DNA from: Dactylis glomerata
Lineage: Eukaryota > Streptophyta > Magnoliopsida > Poales > Poaceae
Assembly: GCA_007115705.1 (NCBI GenBank)
Contig: QXEO01000553.1
Span: forward strand, 14,651,277 to 14,715,276
Direction: 5' to 3'
Length of the DNA stretch: 64,000 nucleotides
Shown here: positions 20,431 through 31,181 of the stretch, piece after piece
How the letters are laid out: the number at the start of each line of letters is the position of its first letter
Numbering within the stretch: the stretch's first letter is position 1
Made by a program: the position numbers and the translations under genes
The notes under the pieces: model-generated
Told to the model about the DNA's origin: nothing
What the model saw: the letters and a program-made list of their open reading frames with translations, nothing else
The model's database searches: none

Positions 20431-23400
20431 TGTAACACCCTACTTTTTTGTAAAACAAATTAAGACTAAGTTAATGCTTTATTCAGGGTAAAATAAAACT
20501 TTTGTTAAGATTGTGTGCATATATGTGCATGTGTGCTAGAGGGAATGAATTCATGTGTGTATGCATGATTGCATGTGCATATGTGTGGTGCTAATTAGAT
20601 CTTTTATTTTAGTTTTCTTTCTTCTTTAATTCTAGCAAACTTGAGTTGATATGTGTTTGATTGGTTTGCAAACTTTTCAAAGGCCATTCAAACTTAGGTA
20701 GATCAAATTCAAATCCTTGGCTTGCTTTAAAGTGCACCATCATTTCATGTGTGAATTTCTTTTCTCTTCTCTTCCTTTATTTTCGGAGCAAACCCTTTTC
20801 CACTAAAACCTAGCACCCATGCCCAGCAAGATGACCATCACTTCACCTAGCAACACCCCAGCCCCAGCATTGTTCAAAAATTTGAGAGAAAGAGGGAGAA
20901 GAGGAGACCCGAGCCTTGCATGCTCAAGATCTTGCCAAGATCTCTCCCAGCTTCTCTCTCCCCTCTTCTCCACTCGCCAGGTGGGCAGGCGTACCCCCTT
21001 GACCAAGCAGCTGCACCTGTCAGCCCCTGGGGTGCGCCCTAGTCCTCTCCCATGCCCCCGCTCTGGATAGAGACTGAGGCCGAGCACCTTGAGCTCCACC
21101 CCTCCTCTCTGCCCCTCCGACCAAGCGAGCGCGCGCAGTGGCATCCCTGCACCTCGCGTGTTTCCCAGGCGAGCCCTCTCCCTCTCCCTCTCCCGTGCAC
21201 CACCACCGCCAAGCCACCCCCAACCCGTACCGGCCATGTCGATCTGGACACGGCCACGATTTCTACCCCATGCTCTATCCCTGTCCCTCTCGTTCATGCA
21301 CGCGAGCTCTACACCACCCCAGCACCCCACTGGCACAGCCACTCTCTCTCTCTCGCCTGTTACAATGCCGGCCCCGCTGTCGAACACCTGCGGGTCGACG
21401 TGACTGGACGACCTGCACGTCCACCTCGTCGCCTCTGTCCATCCATGTCCTTCCAAAAACTCGCTCGTCGCGCACACCTGGACCCTGCACTGCGACGCCA
21501 CCGCCCACCCCGGCCAATGCACGCCCAGAACACCATGACCGTCCCTGCAAGCCACCGAGACTGCCTTGCCCATTAAATAGCCACACGCCACCTCTCCTCC
21601 CTGTTCTTTCTCCCATTTGCATCCCCAACACCCCAGCATCACCGCCCAGAGCCGCAGTCAAACTCTCTGGCTCTCCCTCGCCAGGGAGAGCTCGATCTGT
21701 TCGGGTCTTGCACGGAGAAATGGTGAAGGTTGCCATCGTCGCGCCTTCTTCTCTCCCTCGTCCATTCCCTCTAGAACCTGCTCACTCTTCCCATCCTAAC
21801 CATCCTCTCCATTTTGGCTAGGTCAAGCGGAGCATGTTGCCATCACCGAGCCAAGCCGGAGCACTCGCAGGACAGCCTCGACCACGCCATCGCTAGGAAC
21901 TGCTTCTGCTTCACGGACGATGAGCCTCGACCACGCGAAGCCTCACAGCCGCCGCTACCCTGTCTCCAACAATGAGCAACGCCCTAGGTGAGCCCTCGCC
22001 ATTCCCAGCAAACCCTAGCCTCGCCGTAGCCCTAATCTTCTGTCGCGGAGAGGACGAGCGGGTGTCGTCGATCTCCACTTGATCGGACGGCCGAGATCGG
22101 CGCATACCGATTCGGTACCCCGCGACGGCTGAGCACCCTGGCCTGCTGGCAGGTTCGAAACCGCCGCCATCCCGTGCCCCTCTCGCTGGATCTGGGCCGG
22201 CCCGACGCTGTGTGGCCTGGCTCGTTTAGATCCGGCCCGAAACTCTTTTTTTTCTGAAATCTGTTTGAATTTTGTTTAGATCTATGAATTGTGAAATTCA
22301 TAGAATATTCTCTGTAAATGGAAATTGTGTGACTCAAGTTCCTGTGAGTAGCTTAACTTGTTATCTTTCAGATGGCATAGGTCCCATGTCTGTAGGATCA
22401 TAGTAGATCAAATGATAATTTGAGTGGTTAAATAAGTCTCTTTTCAAACTTTATTTCAAAACATGAGTTCTAGGTACTATTTTAGTGTGCATCCAATTTT
22501 CAGAGGTATTCTAGTGTGTTATATTGCATGACCAACTGGTTTTACTATTTTAGGATCTATATCTTTGCAGTAGTAATTAATATGGCTATTTGTGTATTTA
22601 GTCTTAGATAAATTGCCATCTGCAGTAGATTAGGAATTTTAGATTTAACCCAATTTCTTTGGATTGTGCTCTGGAAGAGCTTTCCAGCAGACTTTAGTTC
22701 ATATTTTTCTAATGCTCAGAGAATATCTGAGAATTATTTTGGTGTTCTAGTGATATTTCCTATTGTTTAATTCATAGAAATGCAACCCTAGATTGTTTTG
22801 GAATGAATCCAACTTTGTTAGGTTCATAAGATTGTTGTCTACCTGCAAGTGTATTGATTGTGTAGTTGGTCCATAGGACCACCTGCATGCTTGTTGGGAA
22901 TGAGGTGGTGTTGAGTTGCTTTATTTAAGAAACCCTAGTTTCTAATAGGATTAATTTGCTAAATAAAAACCTATAAAATTTTGTTTTGTTTTCTAAACAT
23001 GTTTGTTTCTGATACTCTTTGATTGTGTGGTATTGAGTGATGGAATGTTTGTGACTTATGTATACATGTATATTTATTTGTGTGTTATTATTTTCCGACG
23101 ATAGAATCGAACGAGGAGTGTACCAAGGAGGGAGAAGTCTTTGAGTACCAGGAAGAGGAGGACCAGGGACTAGCCAACCAAGGCAAGCCATCTAAAACTT
23201 GATGCATATCTGAATCCTACTTACATACTTTGCATGTTTCATACTGGTTTATTAAAGTGCATGATTTTATCTTGCTATAGTCCTTATAGCAATTAATTGT
23301 TGGCTCAAGCTCCACGAGCTAAATTGTTATCATCCTTCGAGATGACCCCTGTGAACACCTATTCTTTACCCTTACAATAGTGGCCTGTTGATTAGTAGCA

Positions 23401-24866
23401 AGGCCTTTGGGAAACTTCTAGTGGAGCCAAAAACTCTAGGATTGGGAACACTCAAAGAAAGTTTCGAAAATGCTTTCGAAAACCTTGGAGTAGTATCTAC
23501 TCCACTGAAATGTTTTCAAAAAAATGATTTTGGACAAATGGAGATGATCATGGAGGATAAAGGAGTTGGTGGTTTTTCAAATGACATTGGTGATCACTAA
23601 TTGTTCGCTCAGAACAATTAACCCATGCAACCACATTACCCCGGTATGGGACGCCGCTTAGTCCGAAGTCTATCTGCCTTAGTGCGGGGAGCCTCCCACT
23701 ATATAAGGGTTTGTAGGACCCCGGAATCCGGGTTGTCGCAAGTGGTGGGCAATAGTGTAGCGGGCCCACCAATAGGCTACCCATCTGGAAGACACTTGGG
23801 TTTCTCCCGCCGTGGCACTGGAACTACGCTCGATGGAGGTAGACGGCCAGGGTTTCCCGGGGAGGTATACTCCATAGGGTAGGCACCCGTACTAAGGTGG
23901 ATTGATGGAAGGCTCTGTTTGATTATCCGAACCCCGCATACTTGTGTATGATGGTCCGTGGTGGTATCCCGGCGGATTTATTGAATTTTGTGGGTAAAGT
24001 GTACAACCTCTGCAGAGTGTAAATCTATTCGAATAGCCGAGTCCTTGGTCATGGACGGTTGGGACGACCGTTACTTAGCCCAATGTCGGTATTGTTTTCA
24101 AAAGATGTTTTTGGAAAAATGGAGAAAGGTGCCAGGCGGAGTACTCGGAGGGTACTGTCGTGGCATGGCTATGGTTCGGAGTACTTGCAGGGTACTGCCG
24201 AAGAAATGAGGTGGTCATGTGAGATTGTCCTGGATTTATAAAGGGAGGTGGTCATGTTTGATTGGCCACCGGCTCTCTCTCTCTGGAGAAATAAAAGAGT
24301 TCCCCCTTTCCTAGAGAGTTTTACAAAAATCAATTTATCAAAAATTGTTTTTCAACAAATATATAGAGATGTCGTATGACATGCTATATGGACAAGAGAA
24401 CCTATGGTAGTGTAGAACAAACTAGATTAGAGCCTTTTCACCTTGCTATAGCCAAACTGCATATCAACACTTCCTCCTAGATGGTTTGCGAGTACAATTC
24501 CAAAATGTACTCACGACTTTGTCCCTGGCTATTAACTTGGTCAGATTTTGGTGAAGATTATGATGATGATGGTGAGAAGTTCGACGACGCCGGTACGAAC
24601 TAGGATCCGTCTCCCGGTCAGTCGCCTGTAGGGTAGAGGCATGACACGGGCTACTAACGCTACCCTTGTATCCGCTGCAATGCTTAGTGAACTTGCCCTG
24701 CGTGGCATTTGAATTCGGCCAAGTGGCCATGTAAGACTATTTGAACTCGCTATGTAATGGATGATGTATTCTGTAATGCCAACTCTGTTATGTGGATTCA
24801 CAACGGTCTTCCTGGGATCGTGAATTGTATGCATAACGGGAATCCCGGGTGGTAAGTCGGGGTCCC
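20431..24866 (+). repeat. Chromovirus-type LTR A, plus orientation, 3' end truncated
   Basis: It starts TGTAACACCCTAC and aligns along its length with the reverse complement of the LTRs of the element at 26,376-41,809. Landmarks shared with those LTRs include the segment with ACTATATAAGGG (about 23,698), the GTACAACCTCTGCAGAGTGTA motif region (about 24,000) and the AAGTCGGGGTCCCC end. The final ACA is missing, and LINE sequence follows directly. It is more diverged from the other two LTRs than they are from each other, so it is an older or different subfamily member. No PBS follows and no partner LTR is in the window, so it is a truncated or solo LTR. Confidence 0.75.
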
Positions 24867-25329
24867 CTTCTGTCATGATAGGGTGCTGGAGGACTGGAGG
24901 CATCTATTCTTCAACTGTACTTTCAGTACTCGTATATGGAATTACCTGCAAATTTCATGGTTTCCTAGGAGCACTTTTGAAGCTCTTTCCAATGCTAAAA
25001 AATCATTCCTAGGCCCCTGTTTTGCTGAGATTGTAATCACTGCATGCTGGTGTATTTGGAAGCAGAGGAAATGGCTGGATCTTCAAAAACATCAGACCAA
25101 CTTTCAGGAGATGGAAGTCTAGCTTTGTCCAAGAGGTCACCATGCCTAAGCATAGAGTGAAGATTGATACTGTCCCTATTTTGTTATCATGGATTGACAC
25201 TCTTCCTTAATCCCTTTTCTTTTTTCCTTTTTTGTGGCTGTATATACCTTGTAAATATTTTTTTGTGTTTAATATAAAATTTTGGGGCTGTGGGGGTTTC
25301 CCCCACACTAAAGGCTTCAAAAAAAAATA
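24867..25329 (+). mobile_element. LINE 3' end (zf-RVT tail, 3' UTR, poly-A)
   Basis: A 5'-truncated L1-type LINE: the end of ORF2, about 200 bp of 3' UTR, and an A-rich tail at about 25,319-25,329. It abuts the truncated LTR A. I could not find a clear target duplication. Confidence 0.7.
24868..25122 (+). pseudogene. LINE ORF2 C-terminus (zinc-binding RT-associated domain)
   Basis: CHDRVLEDWRHLFFNCTFSTRIWNYL and CWCIWKQRKW are the hallmarks of the zf-RVT domain at the C-terminus of plant L1-type ORF2. Only the last 80 or so codons remain. The LINE at 50,605 is interrupted just before this same domain. Confidence 0.75.
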
Positions 25330-25883
25330 ACAAGCCCAAAGAACATGTTGTGACAAGAAACCAAGCTTGCAAACTCTGTGGAGATATAGGACATATATCT
25401 AAGGATTGCGAGGAGCAATGCCATAATTGTGGAAGAGATCATAGTAATGAAGAATGCCGCTTGTCGAGGGTTACGTGTCTTTTGTGTGAAGGAACAAATC
25501 ACGTCCTCGCAAAATGTCATCTCTATGCTATGATGGATGAAGTGAATCAACAAGTCAAGCAGAAGATACATCACTCACTCGGGAAAGTAGGTGCTGAATT
25601 CGAGCCCAAGGAGGCGCAATATTTTGTCACCACCAAGAGAAACAACCCGAGCGAAAGACTACAAGTAACCAAAAATAACCGCAAGAAGAGGGAAAGGTTT
25701 CCCACAATCATAATGGAGTATGAGAAGCAAGAATTGGAAGATCTTCTAGCCCTAGAGAAGCCAAAGAAGAAGAAAAGTATCAGCCAAGTAGGAAAGGATC
25801 TCAGCCTTGTCACTACTTACAAATGTGGCGACAAAGGACATTATGCAAATAAGTGTCCTGAGAAGTACTCAGAGCGCCAGTAA
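25330..25883 (+). pseudogene. Zinc-knuckle (CCHC) gag-like protein, partial
   Basis: An open frame after the LINE tail encodes three intact knuckles: CKLCGDIGHISKDC, CHNCGRDHSNEEC and CLLCEGTNHVLAKC. A Lys/Glu-rich linker follows, then a fourth knuckle that has lost its first Cys (YKCGDKGHYANKC). It ends at TAA 25,881-25,883. Multiple knuckles fit a retroelement nucleocapsid; I cannot name the family with confidence. The N-terminus is replaced by the LINE tail, so the true start is lost. No protease or RT follows; the downstream 492 bp are non-coding and are then cut by the chromovirus insertion. Confidence 0.55.
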
Positions 25884-26370
25884 ATAAGGACAACTGAAGG
25901 ATGACAGACCATAGTGGGATATGGTATCAAATCAATGAGCAACCAACGTAGAAGATGTCATATGCAACTGCTATCTTGGAATAAATGTCATAAGGATATG
26001 TAAGGAGTGAAATAATAGACTATGTGATGTGGGTAGTACTCTCATGATGTAATAAGGTGGAATGAAAGTCTTCATGTATCTTTTCAAAATCAAACTTTTA
26101 TGCAAATCTCGCTCTAGTAATGTTGCTAATGCCCATAAGATGAGGTTGTATGGAAAGCAAATTTCGCCAAGGAAAAAGGATCATCGAAGGATTCTACTAC
26201 TTGTGGGACAATACCATATAGGAATTTTATGCAAACCACTAGCTAAGGATCGATAGATTTGTTTTCTAAACTTCTCAACAGGAATTGAAACATGGATTCA
26301 ATATCCATAGAATCTTTTGTCAAAGCTAGTAAGGTTGACCAAGAGTTAGTGTACGAGATGTACCAAACTG

Positions 26371-26375
26371 AAATA
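26371..26375 (+). repeat. Target site duplication AAATA, left copy
   Basis: AAATA directly before the LTR at 26,376 is repeated at 41,810-41,814. Confidence 0.88.
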
Positions 26376-29300
26376 TGTGGGGACCCTGGTTTACCATCCG
26401 GAATTCCTGTTATGCATACAATTCATGATCCCAGGAAGACCGTCATGAATCCACATAACAGAGTTGGCATTACAGAGTACATCATCCATTACATAAATAA
26501 GTCATTTAGTCTTACATGGCCACTTGGCCGAATTCAAATGCCTCGCAGGGCAAGTTCACTAACATAGCAGCGGTAACACAGATAGCGTCGGTAGCCCGGG
26601 TCATGCCTCTACCCTACAGGCAACTGACCGGGAGACGGATCCTAGTTCGCACTGGCGTCATCGAACTCCTCACCATCATCCTCGTAGTCTTCATAATCTG
26701 GCCAAGTTAATAGCCAAGGACAAAGCCATGAGTACATTTTGGAATTGTACTCGCAAACCACCTAAGAAGGAATAAGTTGCATGCTATTTGGCTGTAGCAA
26801 GGGAAGTTGGGTTGAGGCTAGTGCTTACTTCTAACTAAGGTTTCTCGTGACGACATAGCATGTCATACGACATCTCTATATCATAGTTTCTCTTGTCGAT
26901 ATAGCATGTCATGCGACATCTCTATATCCTTATTAAAGAAGAGTTTTTGTAAAGCATCTTTAGAAAAGCACTAGGAAAGGGGGAACTCATTTTCAAGAGA
27001 AGAGCCGGGGTCAATCAAACATGACCACCATCCTTATTAATTTCGATCAATCGCACATGACCACTTCCAACCCTTCGGCAGTACCCTGCAAGTACTCTGA
27101 ACCATAACCGTGCCACGGCAGTACCCTCCGAGTACTTCGTCCGGCACCTTTCTCCAATTTTTTTTTCGAAACCAACTTTTGGAAACCAAAACCGACATTG
27201 GGCTAGGCAACGGTCGTCCCAACCGTCCATGACCGAGGACTCAGCTATTCGAATAGAATTACACTCTGCAGAGGTTGTACACTTTACCCACACCATCCGA
27301 TAAATCCACCGGGATTCCACCACTGACCGTCATACACAAGTATGCGGGGTTCAGATAATCGATCATAGCCTTCCATCTATCCACCTTAATACGGGCGCCT
27401 ACCCTGTGGAGTATACATCCCCGGCAAATCCTGGCCGTCTACCTCTGCCGAGCGTAGTTCCAGTGCCACGGCGGGAGAAACCCAAGTGTCTTCCGAACGG
27501 GTAGCCTATTGGTGGGCCTGCTACACTGTTGCCCACCTCTTGCAACAACCTGGATTCCAGGGTCCTACAATCCCTTATATAGTGCGAGGCTCCCCGCACT
27601 AAGGCAGATAAACTTTGAACTAAGCCCCGTCCCATACCGGGGTAATGTGGTTGCACGGGTTAATTGTTCTGAGCGAACGCCTAGTGATCACCAATGTCAT
27701 ATAAAAACCACCATCACCTTGTCCTCCATTTTGATAAAAACCATTTTCGAAATCACTTCAGTGGGGTAAATAATACCCCAAGGTTTTCGGAAACATTTTT
27801 GTAAACTTTCTTTGAGTGTTCCCAGTCCTAGAGTTTTAGCTCCACTAGAAGGTTTATCAAGGGCATTGTTGCTAACCAACAAGCCACTAATTCAGGGGTA
27901 ATGGGATAGGTAATCAAGGGGAGTCATCTTGATGGATGATAACAATTTGACTCGCGGAGCTTGAGTCAACAACTATTTGCTATAGGAGATATAGCAATAT
28001 AAATCCATGCACTTTAATAAAACAGAAGGAGACATGCAATTGTGTAAATAGGATTTCAGATATGCATCAAGTTAGATGGCTTGCCTTGGCTGGCTTGTCC
28101 CTGGTCCTCCTCGTCCTGATACTCGTACACTTCACCTTCTTCGGTACACTCCTCGTTCAATTCTATCGCTGGGAAAAATACCAACGCACAAATAAATACA
28201 CAAGCATACACAAGTCACAAACAATGCGGCATTCCATACCATATTATCAAAGAGTATCAGAAGCAAACAAGTTTAGAAAACAAAGAAGATTTTATAGGTT
28301 CTTAATTAGCAAATTATCCCTATTAGAAACTAGGGTTTCTTATTTGATGTGAACACAACAACTTAGCAACCAATTCAAGCATGCAGGCATTCCATGCATC
28401 AAACAACACACTCAACATACTTGCAGGTTGACAACAATCTTAAGAACCTAACAAAGTTGGATTTACTGAAAAACAAGCTGTGGTTAATTTCCTATGAATT
28501 AAACAATAGGAAATATCACTAGAGTACCAAATCAATCCTCAGATATTCTCTGAATCTTAGAAAAATATGAGGTAAAGTGCTCTAGAAAGCCCTTCCAGAG
28601 CATGATCCAACAAAGTTGGATTCAGCACAAAAATTCCTTTTCTACAGCAATTAGTAATTTTCCTAAGATTAATTGCACACAATGCCCTTTTAAATACTAC
28701 TGCAAGAATATAGGTCCTAAATTAGCAAAACCAGTGAGTCAAGCAAGGTATATTGATAAGCTATCACTGAAAATTGGTTTCACTCATTATCAACATACCA
28801 AACTCAAGATTTGCAATTAAGTAAGAAAATAGGCTATTAACACATCACTATTTATCATTTGCTCTACATTTCTCCTAAAATCATGGGATATATGTCATCT
28901 AAAAGACATTGTCTTAAGCTACTCATAGAAATTTGATTCACACCATTTGCATGCACAGATCAAATTCTATGGAATTTCAAAGTTCACAGAATAATCAAAA
29001 TTATCAGAGCATTTCTAAAAAAAAATATTTCACGGGACAGATCTGCCCGGAACGGGCTGAGGCGGAACAGATCTGGCCCAGATCTGCGGGCGACGCATGC
29101 GGGAGAGGATTTCAAACGGCTGGCAGGCGGGTCCCGGCTGTCAGCGCCCCTGGGAGGCCGAATCGGTACGCGCCGATTTCGGCCGTCTGATTAAGTGACG
29201 ATCGATGGCGGTCGTTCGTCATCTCCGCGACAGAAACGAGGGCATCGGCGAGGGCTAGGGTTTGGTCGGGGGCTCACCGGTGCTCACCTGGGGCGGCTCG

Positions 29301-31112
29301 GCATCGATCTGGTGGTGGCGTTTGGCTGCGGTGGGTCAAAGAAGGTCGGCGAGGTCGTCAGAGAGGTGAACGTCGAAGCGACGCGGTCCTGGGCTTGCTC
29401 CTTCACCTCCAGACGCTCTGGCGAGGTCGGCGATGGCATCGGCTACTGTCGGTTCTGGCCCTGGAAAAGTATAGCGTTAGCATCGCCGGAAGTCTGGGAA
29501 GCTAGAGAGAGGGAGGAGAGAGGCCAGCGACGTCGCAGCTGACGGCAACCTTCCCCTTTTCTTCCCCGGCTTTGGTTGTTCTCTGGCGAGCTCGCTAGGG
29601 CTGGGCACGGCGAGGGAGAAGGTGGCTGGGTGCATGCGAGCTTGCAGAGAGGGGAGTGCGGAGAGAGGGAAATGACGAGTAGAGAGGGCGAGGAGAGGGG
29701 GCGTGGGGTTTTATCTGCTCGCGACGGGCTCGGTCTAGGGTGCACTCGTTGGAAACAATTGGAGGGTTTGGGCGGCGCGCTGGGGACGTCGTTGTGGTCC
29801 TAGTCCAGTGGTGTGGTCGGGGACCTCGGGCGCGTGCTGTGCCAACGGCCAGACGCACGGGTTCAGTCAGCGTGCAACGTTTTCGTTTCACGGCCGGAAG
29901 GTTCAGGTGGGCGAGCATGCTGGGCGAGGGTGGCATGTTGCTGGGGCTTCGATGCCGTGCTGGGTGATGTGCACTGCGGGGAAAAAGTGTGTGCATGCCT
30001 CAGAATGGCTATGCCGCTCTTGGCGCCCAGAGCGTGCACGGGAGGGGACAGAGCGCGGGCTAGGGGACGGCCAACGGATGGCGTGGGCGGCAGCAGGCCA
30101 TTGGGCGTCGACGACGGTGGCTAGTGGGCTCTGGTGGCATGGTGGCAGGGGTTGGTTTGCCTCCTGCGCCCTGGTCAGCATGAGCGTGCGCTGGGTGGCC
30201 TTGGGCCTCGAGAGAGAGAAGGGGTGAGGTGGGGGTGATGAGTGGCTTGCAGGTGGGGTCTTGGCACTCTCCTGGGTGGCTGCTTGATGCTGGTTGGGGG
30301 TTCGAGAGGGGTGGAGTGGGAGAGAGGGGAGGGAGTGAGATCTGGGCAAGATTGCCTCGGGCTCCCCCCTCCTTTTGTGTCCAAGTGCATAGGACAAAGA
30401 GAAAAAGAGAGAGGGAGAGAGGGTAGCCGGCTAGGGTGACTCTTGGTCGAGTTTGCAAAGAAAAGGGAGAGAAAGAAAAAGAAAAGAAGAAGATTTGGTG
30501 AATTCAGCCAAATTTCATTTGAATTTTTAAAAGTGCAAAGTTTTGACCCAAGGGTGCTGGTGAAGGTTTCAATAGTGTTTTCAAACAGATAACAAGGCAT
30601 CCTCCAAGTTTCAAGATTTTTGGCCGAGTGGAAATAGGGTTTTGATCTAGTTCCTATTTTCCAATATAGTGTGCAAAAATAAAGTTTAAATAAAACAAAT
30701 AAAAAGATTGTTGGTGCTAAGGTTCTAATTCACTAGGTTTAGCAATAGCATGAAATCATAGCACACTTCCATGCATTCATGCAACAAGTTTAATTGAAAT
30801 TGAGAAGAAAAGGATTTAAGTGGCACACACACATGCACATGAAATCATAGTGCAAAACAAGCAAGCAAGACCTAGGTTTATTCTTTCTAGGTTTGAAATG
30901 AAATTTAAATACTTTGCAGGCCAACACACATCACAATTCACACTTTGCAAGAATTTCAAATGAGAATTTTTAATCAACAGATTTTATAGAACCACATCAA
31001 TGCACATGGGATCAGGCATACACATACACAATATCTTAATAAAAAGTTTTAGTTTCCCCTAAATAAAGCATCACTTGGTCTTAATATGCACTACAAAAAG
31101 TGGGCTATTACA
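26376..31112 (-). repeat. 3' LTR of the chromovirus, 4737 bp
   Basis: On the minus strand it begins TGTAATAGCCCAC at 31,112 and ends GGGTCCCCACA at 26,376. It includes a GC-rich block (about 29,040-30,430) with a TATA-like AGATAAAACCC near 29,707, and an AT-rich remainder. ORFs in the GC-rich block occur on both strands and are not genes. A 46-bp tandem repeat lies at 26,841-26,932. Confidence 0.9.
26841..26932. repeat. 46-bp tandem duplication in the 3' LTR
   Basis: Two units start at 26,841 and 26,887, sharing TTTCTC, ATAGCATGTCAT and CGACATCTCTATATC. The 5' LTR has the same pair at 37,542 and 37,588. LTR A has one unit only. Confidence 0.75.
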
Positions 31113-31127
31113 GACCTTCCCCCCTTA
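31113..31127 (-). other. Polypurine tract of the chromovirus
   Basis: On the minus strand AAGGGGGGAAGGTC lies directly before the 3' LTR. Confidence 0.8.
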
Positions 31128-31181
31128 AAAGAATCTCGTCCCGAGATTCCGTAGCTAAGCGTTGAGTAACTCGGGAAATTC

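Noticed and set aside
20803..21830. Long ORFs on both strands (up to 279 codons) in a GC-rich block
   Set aside because: They lie in LTR A, overlap on opposite strands and have low-complexity composition; the homologous block in the other LTRs does not keep the frames.
29443..30600. Overlapping ORFs on both strands in the chromovirus 3' LTR (and at 40,295-41,296 in the 5' LTR)
   Set aside because: GC-rich LTR sequence yields open frames on both strands; no domain, and frames differ between the two LTRs.
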